Source of the DNA: Nocardioides sp. JS614
Lineage (GTDB): Bacteria; Actinomycetota; Actinomycetes; Propionibacteriales; Nocardioidaceae
Direction of reading: 5' to 3'
Assembly: GCF_000015265.1 (NCBI RefSeq)
Contig: NC_008699.1
Location: forward strand, 3,038,001-3,102,000
DNA: 64,000 nucleotides
In this document: in pieces, positions 45,443-54,020 of the stretch
Position numbering within the stretch: position 1 is the stretch's first letter
Layout: each line of letters begins with the position of its first letter
The notes under the pieces: generated by a model
The model's input: the letters and a program-made list of their open reading frames with translations, nothing else
Told to the model about the DNA's origin: nothing
Database searches by the model: none
Program-made: the position numbers and the translations under genes

Positions 45443-46158
45443 CGATCCGCAGCCTTCCACCCCACGGCCAGCTCGTGCAGCAGCTGCGCTGCACGTGCCT
45501 CCTCGCGTGGCCCGCGATGCTCGGCGAGATCGGCCGCGAGCCGAAGACGTGAGTCCGGATACGGGTACTGCGCATCTGGGAGGACGTGCAACACGACGTT
45601 CGCATCCCTGTCAGCCTCGACCAACAGGTAATCCCTCACGACCCCATCCACATCCGATTCGCCGAGGTATCCCTCGACGTCGGGCGAGGCGATGCCGCTC
45701 GCCCCCAGGTCGACGAGCATGGCCCAGCGATCGTCTGCCCTGAGATCGTCGAGGTCAGCCGCAGCCGCGCGGAGCAGTCGACGCTGGGCCCGGTTGCGGA
45801 ACACCGAGCGGAGCGACACCACAAGCTGCCTGACGACTTCCTCATCGGCGACGGGCTCCGCGGCCAGCTCGAGCAAACGCCTCAACTGCATCCGCGCCCG
45901 CGACGACACCGCAGGCCCGCTGACAACCACCCGGTCACGGTCGCCCTCGGACGCCGCGATGACCGCCCATGCGGAACGCGCCGAATGCGGGCGGCCCGCT
46001 TTGCTGAGCTCTTGGACATGCAGGAGGGAACGCTCGTCAACCACCCACTGGGACCCGATCCGCTCAGCAACCAGCGAGCCGTCCGCGATGCGCTGGTGGA
46101 TCCGGGGCACGCTGACGCCCAGCCGCTCCGCGGCCTGCGCGACGCTCACTGCTCCCAT
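45439..46158 (-). CDS. HTH (excisionase-like) protein, putative antitoxin
   Basis: 239 residues. Residues 1-50 form an excisionase/MerR-like winged helix: VSVAQAAERLGVSVPRIHQR and IADGSLVAERIGSQWVVDER. The remainder is helical with no known domain (LRRLLELAAEPVADEEVVRQ) and an acidic middle (GYLGESDVDGVVRDYLLVEA). Its ATG lies 3 nt after an inverted repeat that overlaps the promoter, consistent with autoregulation. It is not a typical AbiEi sequence, so the antitoxin role is inferred from operon position. Confidence 0.7.
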   Translation of the reverse strand: MGAVSVAQAAERLGVSVPRIHQRIADGSLVAERIGSQWVVDERSLLHVQELSKAGRPHSARSAWAVIAASEGDRDRVVVSGPAVSSRARMQLRRLLELAAEPVADEEVVRQLVVSLRSVFRNRAQRRLLRAAAADLDDLRADDRWAMLVDLGASGIASPDVEGYLGESDVDGVVRDYLLVEADRDANVVLHVLPDAQYPYPDSRLRLAADLAEHRGPREEARAAQLLHELAVGWKAADR

Positions 46159-46161
46159 GCG

Positions 46162-46202
46162 CACAATCCTAGAAGAGTTTAAAGGATTGTGGAAGCCGTG
46201 CG
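46162..46202 (-). promoter_or_regulatory. Promoter with overlapping operator for the HTH/nucleotidyltransferase operon
   Basis: Inverted repeat CACAATCCT (46162-46170) / AGGATTGTG (46183-46191) with a 12-nt spacer. On the minus strand a TTCCAC -35 and TAGGAT -10 with 17-nt spacing lie over the two arms; the -10 is 7 nt before the ATG. A repressor bound here would block RNA polymerase. TTTAAA lies inside the spacer. Confidence 0.6.
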
Positions 46203-46275
46203 GGATTGCCAAAGCGAGCCCAAAGTGGGCCCAACGGCCCGCTCTCGAGGCTCGCGCTGACGAGCCCCGATCACA

Positions 46276-47517
46276 TCACCGCAGGCCAGAGCCGCTTTTC
46301 ACAAGTTGCGCCACGACCTCAACATGTGAAGTCATCGGGAACATGTCCAGGGCACGCAGCGAGCGCAGGTGGTAGCCGAACTTCTGGAACGTCGCGACGT
46401 CGCGGGCCAGGGCGGCCGGGTCGCAGGCGACGTAGGCCACGGCGCGCGGGGAGCGCTCGACGACCTGCTCGACGACGAGCGCGCGGGCGCCCTCGCGGGG
46501 CGGGTCGAGGACGACCAGGTCGACCGAGGAGTACGCCGGCGGCAGCGGGTCGGCCAGCACCCGGTCGACCGCGCCGCACTCGACGTCGACCCCCTCGAGG
46601 CCGGCCAGGTTGGCGCGGGCGTGCCTGCTGGCGGTCCGGTCGCCCTCGACGGACAGGACCCGGCCGGTCGGTCCGACGGCCTCGGCGAGGTAGCGCGCGA
46701 ACAGCCCGACCCCGGAGTACAGGTCCAGGGCGGTCTCGCCGCGCCGCGGCTGAAGCAGGTCCAGGACCGTCTCGACCAGGATCCGCGGCGCCCCCGGGTG
46801 CACCTGCCAGAACCCGTCCGCCTCCACGGCGAAGACGTGCTCGCCGCCGTGCCGCGGCACGTCGACCCGCTCCCCCACGACCGTGGACAGCGCGGTCGCG
46901 TGCCGGTCCAGGGTGGTGCCGGCCCGGCTGATCGCGCGGGCGTCCGGCCGGGTGATCAGGCAGTCGTCGATCGAGACCACCTCGCGGGAGCGGTACTTGC
47001 GCAGCCCCCGTTGGCCGCGCGGCCCGATCGCCCACTGGATCCGGGTTCGCCAGCGCAGCCCGCCCTCCATCTCCGGGGAGTCCGCCGGCAGCGGCTCGAC
47101 CTCGACGTGCACCTCGGCCCGGGCGAGCCGGCCGAGCTGCTCGCGGACCACGGCCGCCTTCAGCTCGCGCTGGCGCGGCAGCGCCACGTGCTGGAAGTCG
47201 CAGCCACCACAGCGGCCGGGGCCGGCGTACGGGCACGGCGGCTCGACCCGGTCCCGGGACGCCTCGAGCACCTCGACGGCATCGCCGCGCCAGAACCGGT
47301 CGCCCTCGGTGCCCTCGGTGATCTCCACGACCACGCGCTCGCCCGGGATCGCGTGCCGCACGAACACCACCCGCGGCCGGTCCGAGGGGCCGTCCGCCGT
47401 GCCGTCGAGCCGGACGATGCAGTGCCCGCCATGCGCGATCGGGCCGACCACGGCCTCGAACCGCTCGCCGACGCGGGAGCCGCCGCGAGCCCTGCGCGGT
47501 CGCGGCTGCCGGGTCAC
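46276..47517 (-). CDS. Class I SAM-dependent RNA methyltransferase (TrmA/RlmD family)
   Basis: 413 residues. N-terminal TRAM-like domain (residues 15-75), Cys cluster PCPYAGPGRCGGCDFQHV (likely [4Fe-4S]), SAM site DLYSGVGLFARYLAEAVG, LDPPREGARALV, and the nucleophile Cys in VAYVACDPAALARDVATF. It would make 5-methyluridine in rRNA or tRNA; which one cannot be told. Stop at the edge of the accessory region, C-terminus MFPMTSHVEVVAQLVKSGSG. Start overlaps the end of the APC gene. Confidence 0.88.
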   Translation of the reverse strand: MTRQPRPRRARGGSRVGERFEAVVGPIAHGGHCIVRLDGTADGPSDRPRVVFVRHAIPGERVVVEITEGTEGDRFWRGDAVEVLEASRDRVEPPCPYAGPGRCGGCDFQHVALPRQRELKAAVVREQLGRLARAEVHVEVEPLPADSPEMEGGLRWRTRIQWAIGPRGQRGLRKYRSREVVSIDDCLITRPDARAISRAGTTLDRHATALSTVVGERVDVPRHGGEHVFAVEADGFWQVHPGAPRILVETVLDLLQPRRGETALDLYSGVGLFARYLAEAVGPTGRVLSVEGDRTASRHARANLAGLEGVDVECGAVDRVLADPLPPAYSSVDLVVLDPPREGARALVVEQVVERSPRAVAYVACDPAALARDVATFQKFGYHLRSLRALDMFPMTSHVEVVAQLVKSGSGLR

Positions 47518-49571
47518 GGCTGGATCTGCCGGTCCGAGTCGTGCCGCGACCGCGGGTCACCCAGCCGGTAGTCGGTGGGCCGGGTCCAGACGCCGATCCG
47601 CTCCTCCCGCTCCCGGGCCAGCTCCGAGGAGCGCAGCTGGTAGGGCACCGAGGTGACCATGACGCCGGGCGCGAAGAGCAGCCGGCCCTTGAGCCGCAGC
47701 GCCGTCTGGTTGTGCAGCAGCTGCTCCCACCAGCGGCCCACGACGTACTCCGGGATGTAGACCGCGACCACGCCGCGCGGGTTCGCCCTGCGGATCTCGG
47801 TGGCGTACTCGACGATCGGCCGGACCAGCTCGCGGTAGGGCGAGTGCAGGACCTTGAGGGGTACGCCGAGGTTGCGCTCGTCCCACTCCTCGAGCAGCCG
47901 GTTGGTGGCCGCCTGGTCGACCGAGACGTAGACGCCCTCGAGCACGTTGGGCCGGGTCGCCTTGGCGAACGCGAGCGCGCGCAGGGTCGGCTTGTGCAGC
48001 TTGGAGACCAGCACGATCGCGTGCACCCGGGTCGGGAGGACCTTGTCCTCCTCGTCGGCGGCCAGCTCGTCGTTGACGCTGTCGTAGTGGCGCCGGATCG
48101 CGCGCATCCCCGCGAAGAAGAACAGCATCGCGAGGATCGTGATCCACGCCCCGGCGAGGAACTTGGTGATCAGGACGACCACCAGCACGACCGCGGTGAA
48201 GGTGAGCCCGATGGCGTTGATGGTCCGTGAGCGGACCATCCGCCGGCGGACCGCCGGGTCCCGCTCGGTCTGCAGGTGCCTGGTCCAGTGCCGGATCATC
48301 CCGAGCTGGCTGAGGTTGAACGAGACGAACACCCCGACGATGTAGAGCTGGATCAGCCGGGTCGTCTCGGCGTTGAACACCTGGATCAGGGCGATCGCCA
48401 TCACGGCGAGGAACACGATGCCGTTGCTGTAGGCGAGCCGGTCGCCGCGGGCGCCGAGGGCCCGCGGGGCGTACCCGTCCTTGGCCAGGATCGACCCGAG
48501 CACCGGGAAGCCGTTGAACGCGGTGTTCGCGGCCAGCACCAGGATCACGCCGGTGACGGTCACGACCAGGTAGAAGCCGGCCGGGAAGTCGTGGAACACG
48601 GCGTCCGCGATCTGGGCGATCACCGTGTGCTGGTCGTAGCCGGCCGGCAGCGGCTCGCCGTTGCGGGTGAGCCGGTCCACGTCGCTCGGGTCGACCAGCT
48701 GGAGGCCCATCTGCTTGGCGAGCACGATGACGCTGATCATCATCGTGATCGCGATCGCGCCGAGCAGGAACAGCGTGGTCGCCGCATTCCTGCTCTTCGG
48801 CCTGCGGAACGCCGGCACGCCGTTCGAGATCGCCTCGACGCCGGTCAGCGCCGCACAGCCGGAGGAGAAGGCCCGCGCCAGGAGGAACAGCAGCGCGAAG
48901 GTCGTCATCGAGTCGCCGTAGCCGGGCGCGGAGGTCATGTCCAGGTCGGCGCTCGCCGCCTGCGGCAGCCGCCCCTCGGCCAGCTCGAGCAGCCCGTAGC
49001 CGCACATCCCGAGGATCGCGACCATGAACGCGTAGGTCGGGATCGCGAAGAACGTGCCCGACTCCCGGATCCCGCGCAGGTTGATCGCCATCAGCAGGAC
49101 CACCATCGCGGTCGCGAAGGTGGCCTCGTGGCCGCTGAGCGCGTCGATGGCGGACGCGGCGTACTGGGCCCCCGAGGAGATCGACACCGCGACCGTGAGC
49201 ACGTAGTCGACCAACAGCGCGCTGGCCACGGTGGTGCCGGCGGTCGGGCCCAGGTTGACCGTCGCGACCTCGTAGTCGCCGCCGCCGCTGGGGTAGGCGT
49301 GCACGGTCTGCCGGTACGACGCGACCACGGCCGCCATCACCAGCGCGACCGCGATGCCGATCTTCCACGACCAGACGTACGCCGACGCGCCCGCCAGCGA
49401 CAGCATGATGAAGACCTCGTCCGGGGCGTAGGCCACCGAGGACAGCGCGTCGCTGGCGAACACTGGTAGCGCGATCCGCTTGGGGAGGAGCGTCTCCCCC
49501 AGCTGGGAGCTGCGCAGCTTGCGCCCCAGCAGGATCCGCTTCGATACGTCGCCGACACTCACGACCGGCAA
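47514..49571 (-). CDS. APC family permease with cytoplasmic C-terminal domain
   Basis: 685 residues with about 12 helices up to residue ~490 (LPVFASDALSSVAYAPDEVF; AYPSGGGDYEVATVNLGPTA), then a ~190-residue soluble domain (VLPTRVHAIVLVSKLHKPTL; GVVAVYIPEYVVGRWWEQLL). It resembles the actinobacterial APC permeases that neighbour trkA genes, related to KimA-type potassium importers. Divergent from the trkA pair, which supports a role in potassium or ion homeostasis; the substrate is inferred. Confidence 0.87.
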   Translation of the reverse strand: MPVVSVGDVSKRILLGRKLRSSQLGETLLPKRIALPVFASDALSSVAYAPDEVFIMLSLAGASAYVWSWKIGIAVALVMAAVVASYRQTVHAYPSGGGDYEVATVNLGPTAGTTVASALLVDYVLTVAVSISSGAQYAASAIDALSGHEATFATAMVVLLMAINLRGIRESGTFFAIPTYAFMVAILGMCGYGLLELAEGRLPQAASADLDMTSAPGYGDSMTTFALLFLLARAFSSGCAALTGVEAISNGVPAFRRPKSRNAATTLFLLGAIAITMMISVIVLAKQMGLQLVDPSDVDRLTRNGEPLPAGYDQHTVIAQIADAVFHDFPAGFYLVVTVTGVILVLAANTAFNGFPVLGSILAKDGYAPRALGARGDRLAYSNGIVFLAVMAIALIQVFNAETTRLIQLYIVGVFVSFNLSQLGMIRHWTRHLQTERDPAVRRRMVRSRTINAIGLTFTAVVLVVVLITKFLAGAWITILAMLFFFAGMRAIRRHYDSVNDELAADEEDKVLPTRVHAIVLVSKLHKPTLRALAFAKATRPNVLEGVYVSVDQAATNRLLEEWDERNLGVPLKVLHSPYRELVRPIVEYATEIRRANPRGVVAVYIPEYVVGRWWEQLLHNQTALRLKGRLLFAPGVMVTSVPYQLRSSELAREREERIGVWTRPTDYRLGDPRSRHDSDRQIQP

Positions 49572-49609
49572 GGCTAGACCCTCCGCACCGCTCCTGTAGC
49601 GTCTGCGAC

Positions 49610-50272
49610 GTGCACGTCGTGATCATGGGCTGCGGGCGGGTCGGCTCGACGCTGGCCCGCAGTCTCGAGGACCGCAACCACACCGTCTCGGTGATCGACA
49701 GCGAGCCGGACGCGTTCCGCCGCCTCGGCCCGGGGTTCAACGGGGACAAGGTGACCGGCCAGGGCTTCGACCAGGAGGTCCTGGAGAAGGCCGGCATCCG
49801 CCGCGCCGACGCGTTCGCCGCGGTCTCCAGCGGTGACAACTCCAACATCATCGCCGCCCGCGTGGCGCGGGAGACCTTCGGCATCCAGCAGGTCGTGGCC
49901 CGCATCTACGACCCGGGCCGCGCCGAGGTCTACCAGCGGCTCGGCATCACCACCGTCGCGACCGTGAAGTGGACCGCCGACCAGGTGCTGCGCCGGCTGC
50001 TGCCGGCCGGGGCCGAGCCCGACTTCCGCGACCCGTCCGGCACCATCCGGCTCGACCAGCTCCCCGCGCCGGAGTCGTGGATCGGGCACCGGACCGTGCA
50101 CTTCCAGGAGCAGGTCGGCTGCCGGATCGCGTGGATCGACCGGCTCGGCGAGGGCATGCTGCCCACCCGCGAGAGCGTGATCCAGGAGGGCGACATCCTC
50201 CACGTCACGATGCGTGAGGACAACGCCCCGCACGCCTACCAGGTCATCGATCGCGGACCCGACGAAAGCTGA
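49610..50272 (+). CDS. TrkA family potassium uptake regulatory protein 1
   Basis: 220 residues, GTG start with TAGCGT 7 nt upstream (probably leaderless). RCK-N Rossmann domain MHVVIMGCGRVGSTLARSLE with acidic Asp at VIDSEP, then RCK-C from about 135 (SWIGHRTVHFQEQVGCRIAW; GDILHVTMRED). It binds NAD(H) and gates a K+ transporter. A second TrkA gene follows 7 nt later. Confidence 0.93.
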   Translation: MHVVIMGCGRVGSTLARSLEDRNHTVSVIDSEPDAFRRLGPGFNGDKVTGQGFDQEVLEKAGIRRADAFAAVSSGDNSNIIAARVARETFGIQQVVARIYDPGRAEVYQRLGITTVATVKWTADQVLRRLLPAGAEPDFRDPSGTIRLDQLPAPESWIGHRTVHFQEQVGCRIAWIDRLGEGMLPTRESVIQEGDILHVTMREDNAPHAYQVIDRGPDES

Positions 50273-50279
50273 GTGAGCC

Positions 50280-50951
50280 ATGCGTGTCGCCATCGCCGGA
50301 GCCGGGGCGGTCGGTCGCTCGATCGCCCGGGAGCTGATCATCAACGGCCACGAGATCCTGCTCATCGACAAGGACCCCGACTCGATCAAGCCCGAGCGGG
50401 TCCCGGACGCCGAGTGGCTGCTCGCCGACTGCTGCGAGCTCTCCTCGTTGGAGGAGGCACGCCTGGACCAGTGCGACGTGGTGATCGCCGCGACCGGCGA
50501 CGACAAGGCCAACCTGGTGGTCTCGCTGCTCGCGAAGACCGAGTTCGGCGTGCCCCGCACCGTCGGGCGGGTCAACCACCCCAACAACGAGTGGCTGTTC
50601 ACCGAGGCCTGGGGCGTCGACGTCAACGTCTCGACCCCGCGGATCATGTCCGCGCTGGTCGAGGAGGCGGTCACCGTCGGCGACCTCGTGCGGCTGTTCA
50701 CGTTCCGCCAGGGCAACGCGAACCTGGTCGAGATGACCCTCCCCGCCGACTCGCCGTACGTCGGCCAGCCGGCGGGGCTGATCCCGTTCCCGGAGAACTG
50801 CGCACTGGTGACCATCTTGCGCGACGGCCAGGTCTACGTCCCCGACGCCGAGCAGCCCGTCGAAGCCGGCGACGAGCTGCTGTTCGTGGTGTCCGCCGAC
50901 ATCGAGAAGGACCTGGAGCGCCTGCTCGCCCCCACCGCCCACGGCGGATAG
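50280..50951 (+). CDS. TrkA family potassium uptake regulatory protein 2
   Basis: 223 residues. RCK-N: MRVAIAGAGAVGRSIARELI with NGHEILLIDKDP; RCK-C: NANLVEMTLPADSPYVGQPA and AGDELLFVVSADIEKD. Paired TrkA (CeoB/CeoC-like) proteins are common in actinobacteria and probably form a hetero-oligomeric ring controlling the divergent permease or another K+ transporter. Confidence 0.93.
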   Translation: MRVAIAGAGAVGRSIARELIINGHEILLIDKDPDSIKPERVPDAEWLLADCCELSSLEEARLDQCDVVIAATGDDKANLVVSLLAKTEFGVPRTVGRVNHPNNEWLFTEAWGVDVNVSTPRIMSALVEEAVTVGDLVRLFTFRQGNANLVEMTLPADSPYVGQPAGLIPFPENCALVTILRDGQVYVPDAEQPVEAGDELLFVVSADIEKDLERLLAPTAHGG

Positions 50952-50955
50952 CCGA

Positions 50956-51672
50956 TCAGGCCCCGGACCCCTCGGAGACCGGGGTCTTGTTGCGGGTCAG
51001 CACCCAGGCCATCCCGGCCAGGGCCGCCAGCTGGAGCGGCCAGCCCATCCCGATCTTGAGGATGCCCAACGCGGCGACCGCGGAGTCGGGGTCGATCGAC
51101 CCGGCCTTGCCGCCGAACCAGATCGGCGCCTGGACGGCGACCCGGATCGCGCACGGGATCGCCAGCAGCCAGGTCAGCGTCGTGCACAGGCGGACGATCT
51201 GGCGGTCCTGGTGCCAGGCGGTCGGCTCCCCGGTGACACTGCCGACCATGAACCCGACCAGCGGCCAGCCGATCAGGCAGGTCAGCGACAGCACGACCGT
51301 GTAGACGCTGTTGTAGATCAATCCGGGCAGGAAGTAGGCGAGCGCCTGGTCGTTCACGCTCCCGCCCTGGCGGGCCGAGATCGTCACGAACACCCAACCG
51401 ATGCCGATGCCGAACAGCGCGTTGAGGCAGAACTGCACGGTGGTGCGCTGGACCACCCGCACCAGCAGCAGCACCACCGCGACCGCGACGCTCGACACCA
51501 GCGCGAGCCGCAGCTCCCTGGTCGAGAGCCACAGGACGGTGAAGATGATCGTGGGTACGGCGGCCTCCACCATGCCGCGTCGCCCGCCGAGGGCGCGCGA
51601 GATCTGGGCCCGGACCACCGCCTCGACGGTGTCGACGCTGGGTGGGGTGTGTCCCGGGACGGCCTCGCTCAC
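50956..51672 (-). CDS. DUF3159 family membrane protein
   Basis: 238 residues, GTG start overlapping the stop of the OB-fold gene. About six helices (VPTIIFTVLWLSTRELRLAL; YLLP-like FLPGLIYNSVYTVVLSLTCL; LLAIPCAIRVAVQAPIWF). DUF3159 is an actinobacterial family with no known function, almost always found beside an OB-fold protein, DUF3710 and dut, as here. Confidence 0.9.
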   Translation of the reverse strand: MSEAVPGHTPPSVDTVEAVVRAQISRALGGRRGMVEAAVPTIIFTVLWLSTRELRLALVSSVAVAVVLLLVRVVQRTTVQFCLNALFGIGIGWVFVTISARQGGSVNDQALAYFLPGLIYNSVYTVVLSLTCLIGWPLVGFMVGSVTGEPTAWHQDRQIVRLCTTLTWLLAIPCAIRVAVQAPIWFGGKAGSIDPDSAVAALGILKIGMGWPLQLAALAGMAWVLTRNKTPVSEGSGA

Positions 51673-52031
51673 GGAATCAGCTCGTAGCGCGGGTTGTAGA
51701 TGATCCGGTGCCCGTCGTGCCGGCCGATGCGGCCCCGGACCTCCAGGGAGCGGCCCGGCTGGATGCCGGTGATCCGGCGCCGGCCGAGCCAGATCACCGT
51801 GAGCGTGCCGGTGCCGTCGTACAGCTCGGCCTCCAGCGCCGGGACCCCGCCGCGGGGTCGCAGCGTCACGGTCCGCAGGGTGCCGCGCAGCCGCACCTGC
51901 TCCCGGTCCGGAGCGTCGCCGATCCGGTCGCACGCCTCTCCGGCGTAGGCCCGGCGCATGTCCCGGGCGTGCTGGTCGTTCGTGTTAGCCCACCGGCTGA
52001 TGCTGCGGCGCAGCCGGCTCTTCTCCGCCAT
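51669..52031 (-). CDS. OB-fold nucleic acid-binding domain protein
   Basis: 120 residues. After a basic N-terminus (MAEKSRLRRSISRWANT), the OB fold runs from about 45: VRLRGTLRTVTLRPRGGVPA, AELYDGTGTLTVIWLGRRRI, GRSLEVRGRIGRHDGHRIIY. Similar to RecG wedge/tRNA anticodon OB domains. Its function in this conserved actinobacterial cluster is unknown. Confidence 0.88.
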   Translation of the reverse strand: MAEKSRLRRSISRWANTNDQHARDMRRAYAGEACDRIGDAPDREQVRLRGTLRTVTLRPRGGVPALEAELYDGTGTLTVIWLGRRRITGIQPGRSLEVRGRIGRHDGHRIIYNPRYELIP

Positions 52032-52040
52032 GTGAGAAGC

Positions 52041-52688
52041 CTAGGTGCTCGGACGCTCGACGAGCTGCTCGCGCGGCGGCATCGCCAGCGGGAGTGCGGC
52101 ACCGACCGGCATCGCCTGTGCGCCCCGGCGGATCACGATCTGCTCGATCGCCTCCTCCCACGGCGCCGCGGCGGCGTCGTCCTGGGCCGGGCGGCCCATC
52201 AGGGTGGCCCGCAGCATCCAGCGCGAGCCGTTCACCCCGATCACCCGGGACGGCTGGGTGCCGGTGCGGCCGTCCTGGGTGCGGACGGTCACCTGGCACA
52301 CGAGCTCGGGGCCGAACCGGCCCTCGCGCTCGGTCGCGGTGCCGCCGCGCTGGGCGTAGTCGGCCGCGAGTCGCGGCCGGATCTCGCTCCACAGGTCGCC
52401 GCCGCGCGGGGCGGCGAACGCGCGCAGCTCGAGGGCGCCCTCCGGACCGGCGAGCACGACCGCCTGGACCTCCTCCTCGTCCTCGTCGACCTGGAGGCGC
52501 AGCTCGAGGTCACGGCCCGGGGCGACCAGCATCGAGCCGAGGTCGACCCGGGGGACGTCGTCCTCTGCGGGGAGGTCGTCGATGTCGAAGGGGCCGGACG
52601 GGACGACGAGGTCCGCGGCCTCGGACCCGGCCGAGATCTCGGACGCCGCCTCGGCGTCGGCAGACTTGCGACGGAACTTCACGAGCAC
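52041..52688 (-). CDS. DUF3710 family protein
   Basis: 215 residues. Begins MLVKFRRKSADAEAASEISA, and has GPFDIDDLPAEDDVPRVDLG, LELRAFAAPRGGDLWSEIRP and RVIGVNGSRWMLRATLMGRP, all standard DUF3710 blocks. Soluble, function unknown. It follows dut by 13 nt. Confidence 0.92.
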   Translation of the reverse strand: MLVKFRRKSADAEAASEISAGSEAADLVVPSGPFDIDDLPAEDDVPRVDLGSMLVAPGRDLELRLQVDEDEEEVQAVVLAGPEGALELRAFAAPRGGDLWSEIRPRLAADYAQRGGTATEREGRFGPELVCQVTVRTQDGRTGTQPSRVIGVNGSRWMLRATLMGRPAQDDAAAAPWEEAIEQIVIRRGAQAMPVGAALPLAMPPREQLVERPST

Positions 52689-52701
52689 TCCTCAGACGGG
52701 A

Positions 52702-53148
52702 TCAGAAACCACCGGTAGAACCGTAACCCCCGGCACCACGGACCGAAGCGGGGAGTTCCCCCACCTCGGTGAACCGGGCGCGCTCGACGCGCTGCACGAC
52801 GAGCTGGGCGATCCGGTCGCCGCGGCGCAGCTCGATCGGCTCGCGCGGATCGTGGTTGACCAGCATCACCTTGATCTCGCCCCGGTAGCCGGCGTCGATG
52901 GTGCCCGGCGTGTTGACGATCGACAGCCCGTGCCGGGCCGCGAGGCCGGAGCGCGGGTGCACGAAGGCGGCGTACCCCTCGGGCAGGGCGAGCGCGATGC
53001 CGGTCGGCACCATCGCCCGCTCCCCCGGCGCCAGGGTCACGTCCACGGTCGTGAGCAGGTCGGCGCCCGCGTCGCCGGGATGGGCGTACGCCGGCAGCGG
53101 GAGGCCCGGGTCGAGCCGCTGCACCGGGATCTCGAGGTCGCTGGTCAC
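52702..53148 (-). CDS. dut: Deoxyuridine 5'-triphosphate nucleotidohydrolase
   Basis: 148 residues with the five trimeric dUTPase motifs: AGADLLTTVDV, PRSGLAARHG, GTIDAGYRGEIKV (catalytic Asp and gating Tyr), RGDRIAQLVV and C-terminal RGAGGYGSTGGF. Hydrolyses dUTP to dUMP, keeping uracil out of DNA and supplying dTMP synthesis. Divergent from the DUF3093 gene. Confidence 0.96.
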   Translation of the reverse strand: MTSDLEIPVQRLDPGLPLPAYAHPGDAGADLLTTVDVTLAPGERAMVPTGIALALPEGYAAFVHPRSGLAARHGLSIVNTPGTIDAGYRGEIKVMLVNHDPREPIELRRGDRIAQLVVQRVERARFTEVGELPASVRGAGGYGSTGGF

Positions 53149-53201
53149 GTCGCGGGACCCTACCGCCCGGCCCCCGGCCGAGGAATGGAAGGATTCCGCC
53201 C

Positions 53202-53663
53202 GTGACCCTCACCCCCGTCTACAGCGAGCGCCTGGGCGTGCCGCTGCGGTGGTGGGTGCAGGGCACGATGCTGGTCGCCACCCTCTGGCTGGCGGTCGTG
53301 GTCGCGCTGCCCGCGCTGGTCGCATGGCTGGTGACCGCGGTCGCCCTCGGGCTGTTGGCCTTCCTGTTCTGGTCCTACGGGTCGCCGCGCATCGTCGTCG
53401 GCGACGGCAGCTTCCGCGCCGGCCGCGCCCACATCCCCGCCGGCTTCCTCGGCACGGCGATCGCCCTGGACGCCGAGGAGACCCACCGGGCCGCGGGCGT
53501 CGATGCCGACGCCCGCGCCTACCTGCTGCTGCGCCCCTACCTCAAGCGCGCCGTCCGGGTGGAGATCATCGACCCGGCCGACCCGGCGCCGTACTGGCTG
53601 GTGGGCACCCGCCACCCCGAGGAGCTGGCCCGCGCCCTGACCGCGCTGACGCACGCCGGCTGA
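53202..53663 (+). CDS. DUF3093 family membrane protein
   Basis: 153 residues. Two helices near the N-terminus (about 20-42 and 43-62), then a soluble domain ending YLKRAVRVEIIDPADPAPYW and GTRHPEELARALTAL. GTG start with AAGGAT 7 nt upstream, probably leaderless. DUF3093 proteins are actinobacterial and sit opposite dut in most genomes; function unknown. Confidence 0.92.
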   Translation: MTLTPVYSERLGVPLRWWVQGTMLVATLWLAVVVALPALVAWLVTAVALGLLAFLFWSYGSPRIVVGDGSFRAGRAHIPAGFLGTAIALDAEETHRAAGVDADARAYLLLRPYLKRAVRVEIIDPADPAPYWLVGTRHPEELARALTALTHAG

Positions 53664-53704
53664 CGCCACGAGTCGGCCGGGCGCGCCCTGGGTACTGTTC
53701 GGCC

Positions 53705-54001
53705 ATGGCATCTGGAGGATCCAAGGTCTGGACCGTGTTCTCGCTCGTGTCCGCGCTCGGTGCGGCCGCGTTCGCCAAGAAGGCGATCGACAAGTCGTGG
53801 ACGATCGCGACCGGCAAGAAGCCGCCGGAGAACCCGGCCGACCCGGACGTGGACATCTGGGAGGCCGTGGCCTGGGCGGTCGCGAGCGGTACGGCGATCG
53901 GGCTCGCCCGGATGGTCGCCCAACGCCGGGCGGCGTCGTACTACGCCCGCTCCACCGGCCACCTGCCCCCCGACCTGCGCAAGGACCACCAGAGCGCCTG
54001 A
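53705..54001 (+). CDS. DUF4235 family protein
   Basis: 98 residues. KVWTVFSLVSALGAAAFAKK forms a first hydrophobic helix, and IWEAVAWAVASGTAIGLARM a second. These features define DUF4235, a small actinobacterial membrane protein family. TACTGT lies 6 nt before the ATG. Convergent with the DUF4193 gene. Confidence 0.92.
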   Translation: MASGGSKVWTVFSLVSALGAAAFAKKAIDKSWTIATGKKPPENPADPDVDIWEAVAWAVASGTAIGLARMVAQRRAASYYARSTGHLPPDLRKDHQSA

Positions 54002-54020
54002 GCCGGCGCGTCTTGCCCGC

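Noticed and set aside
46276..47560. Perfect attachment-site repeats flanking the accessory segment
   Set aside because: Only 8-9 nt identities explained by protein homology are shared between 42.9 and 46.3 kb; no att-like direct repeat was found.
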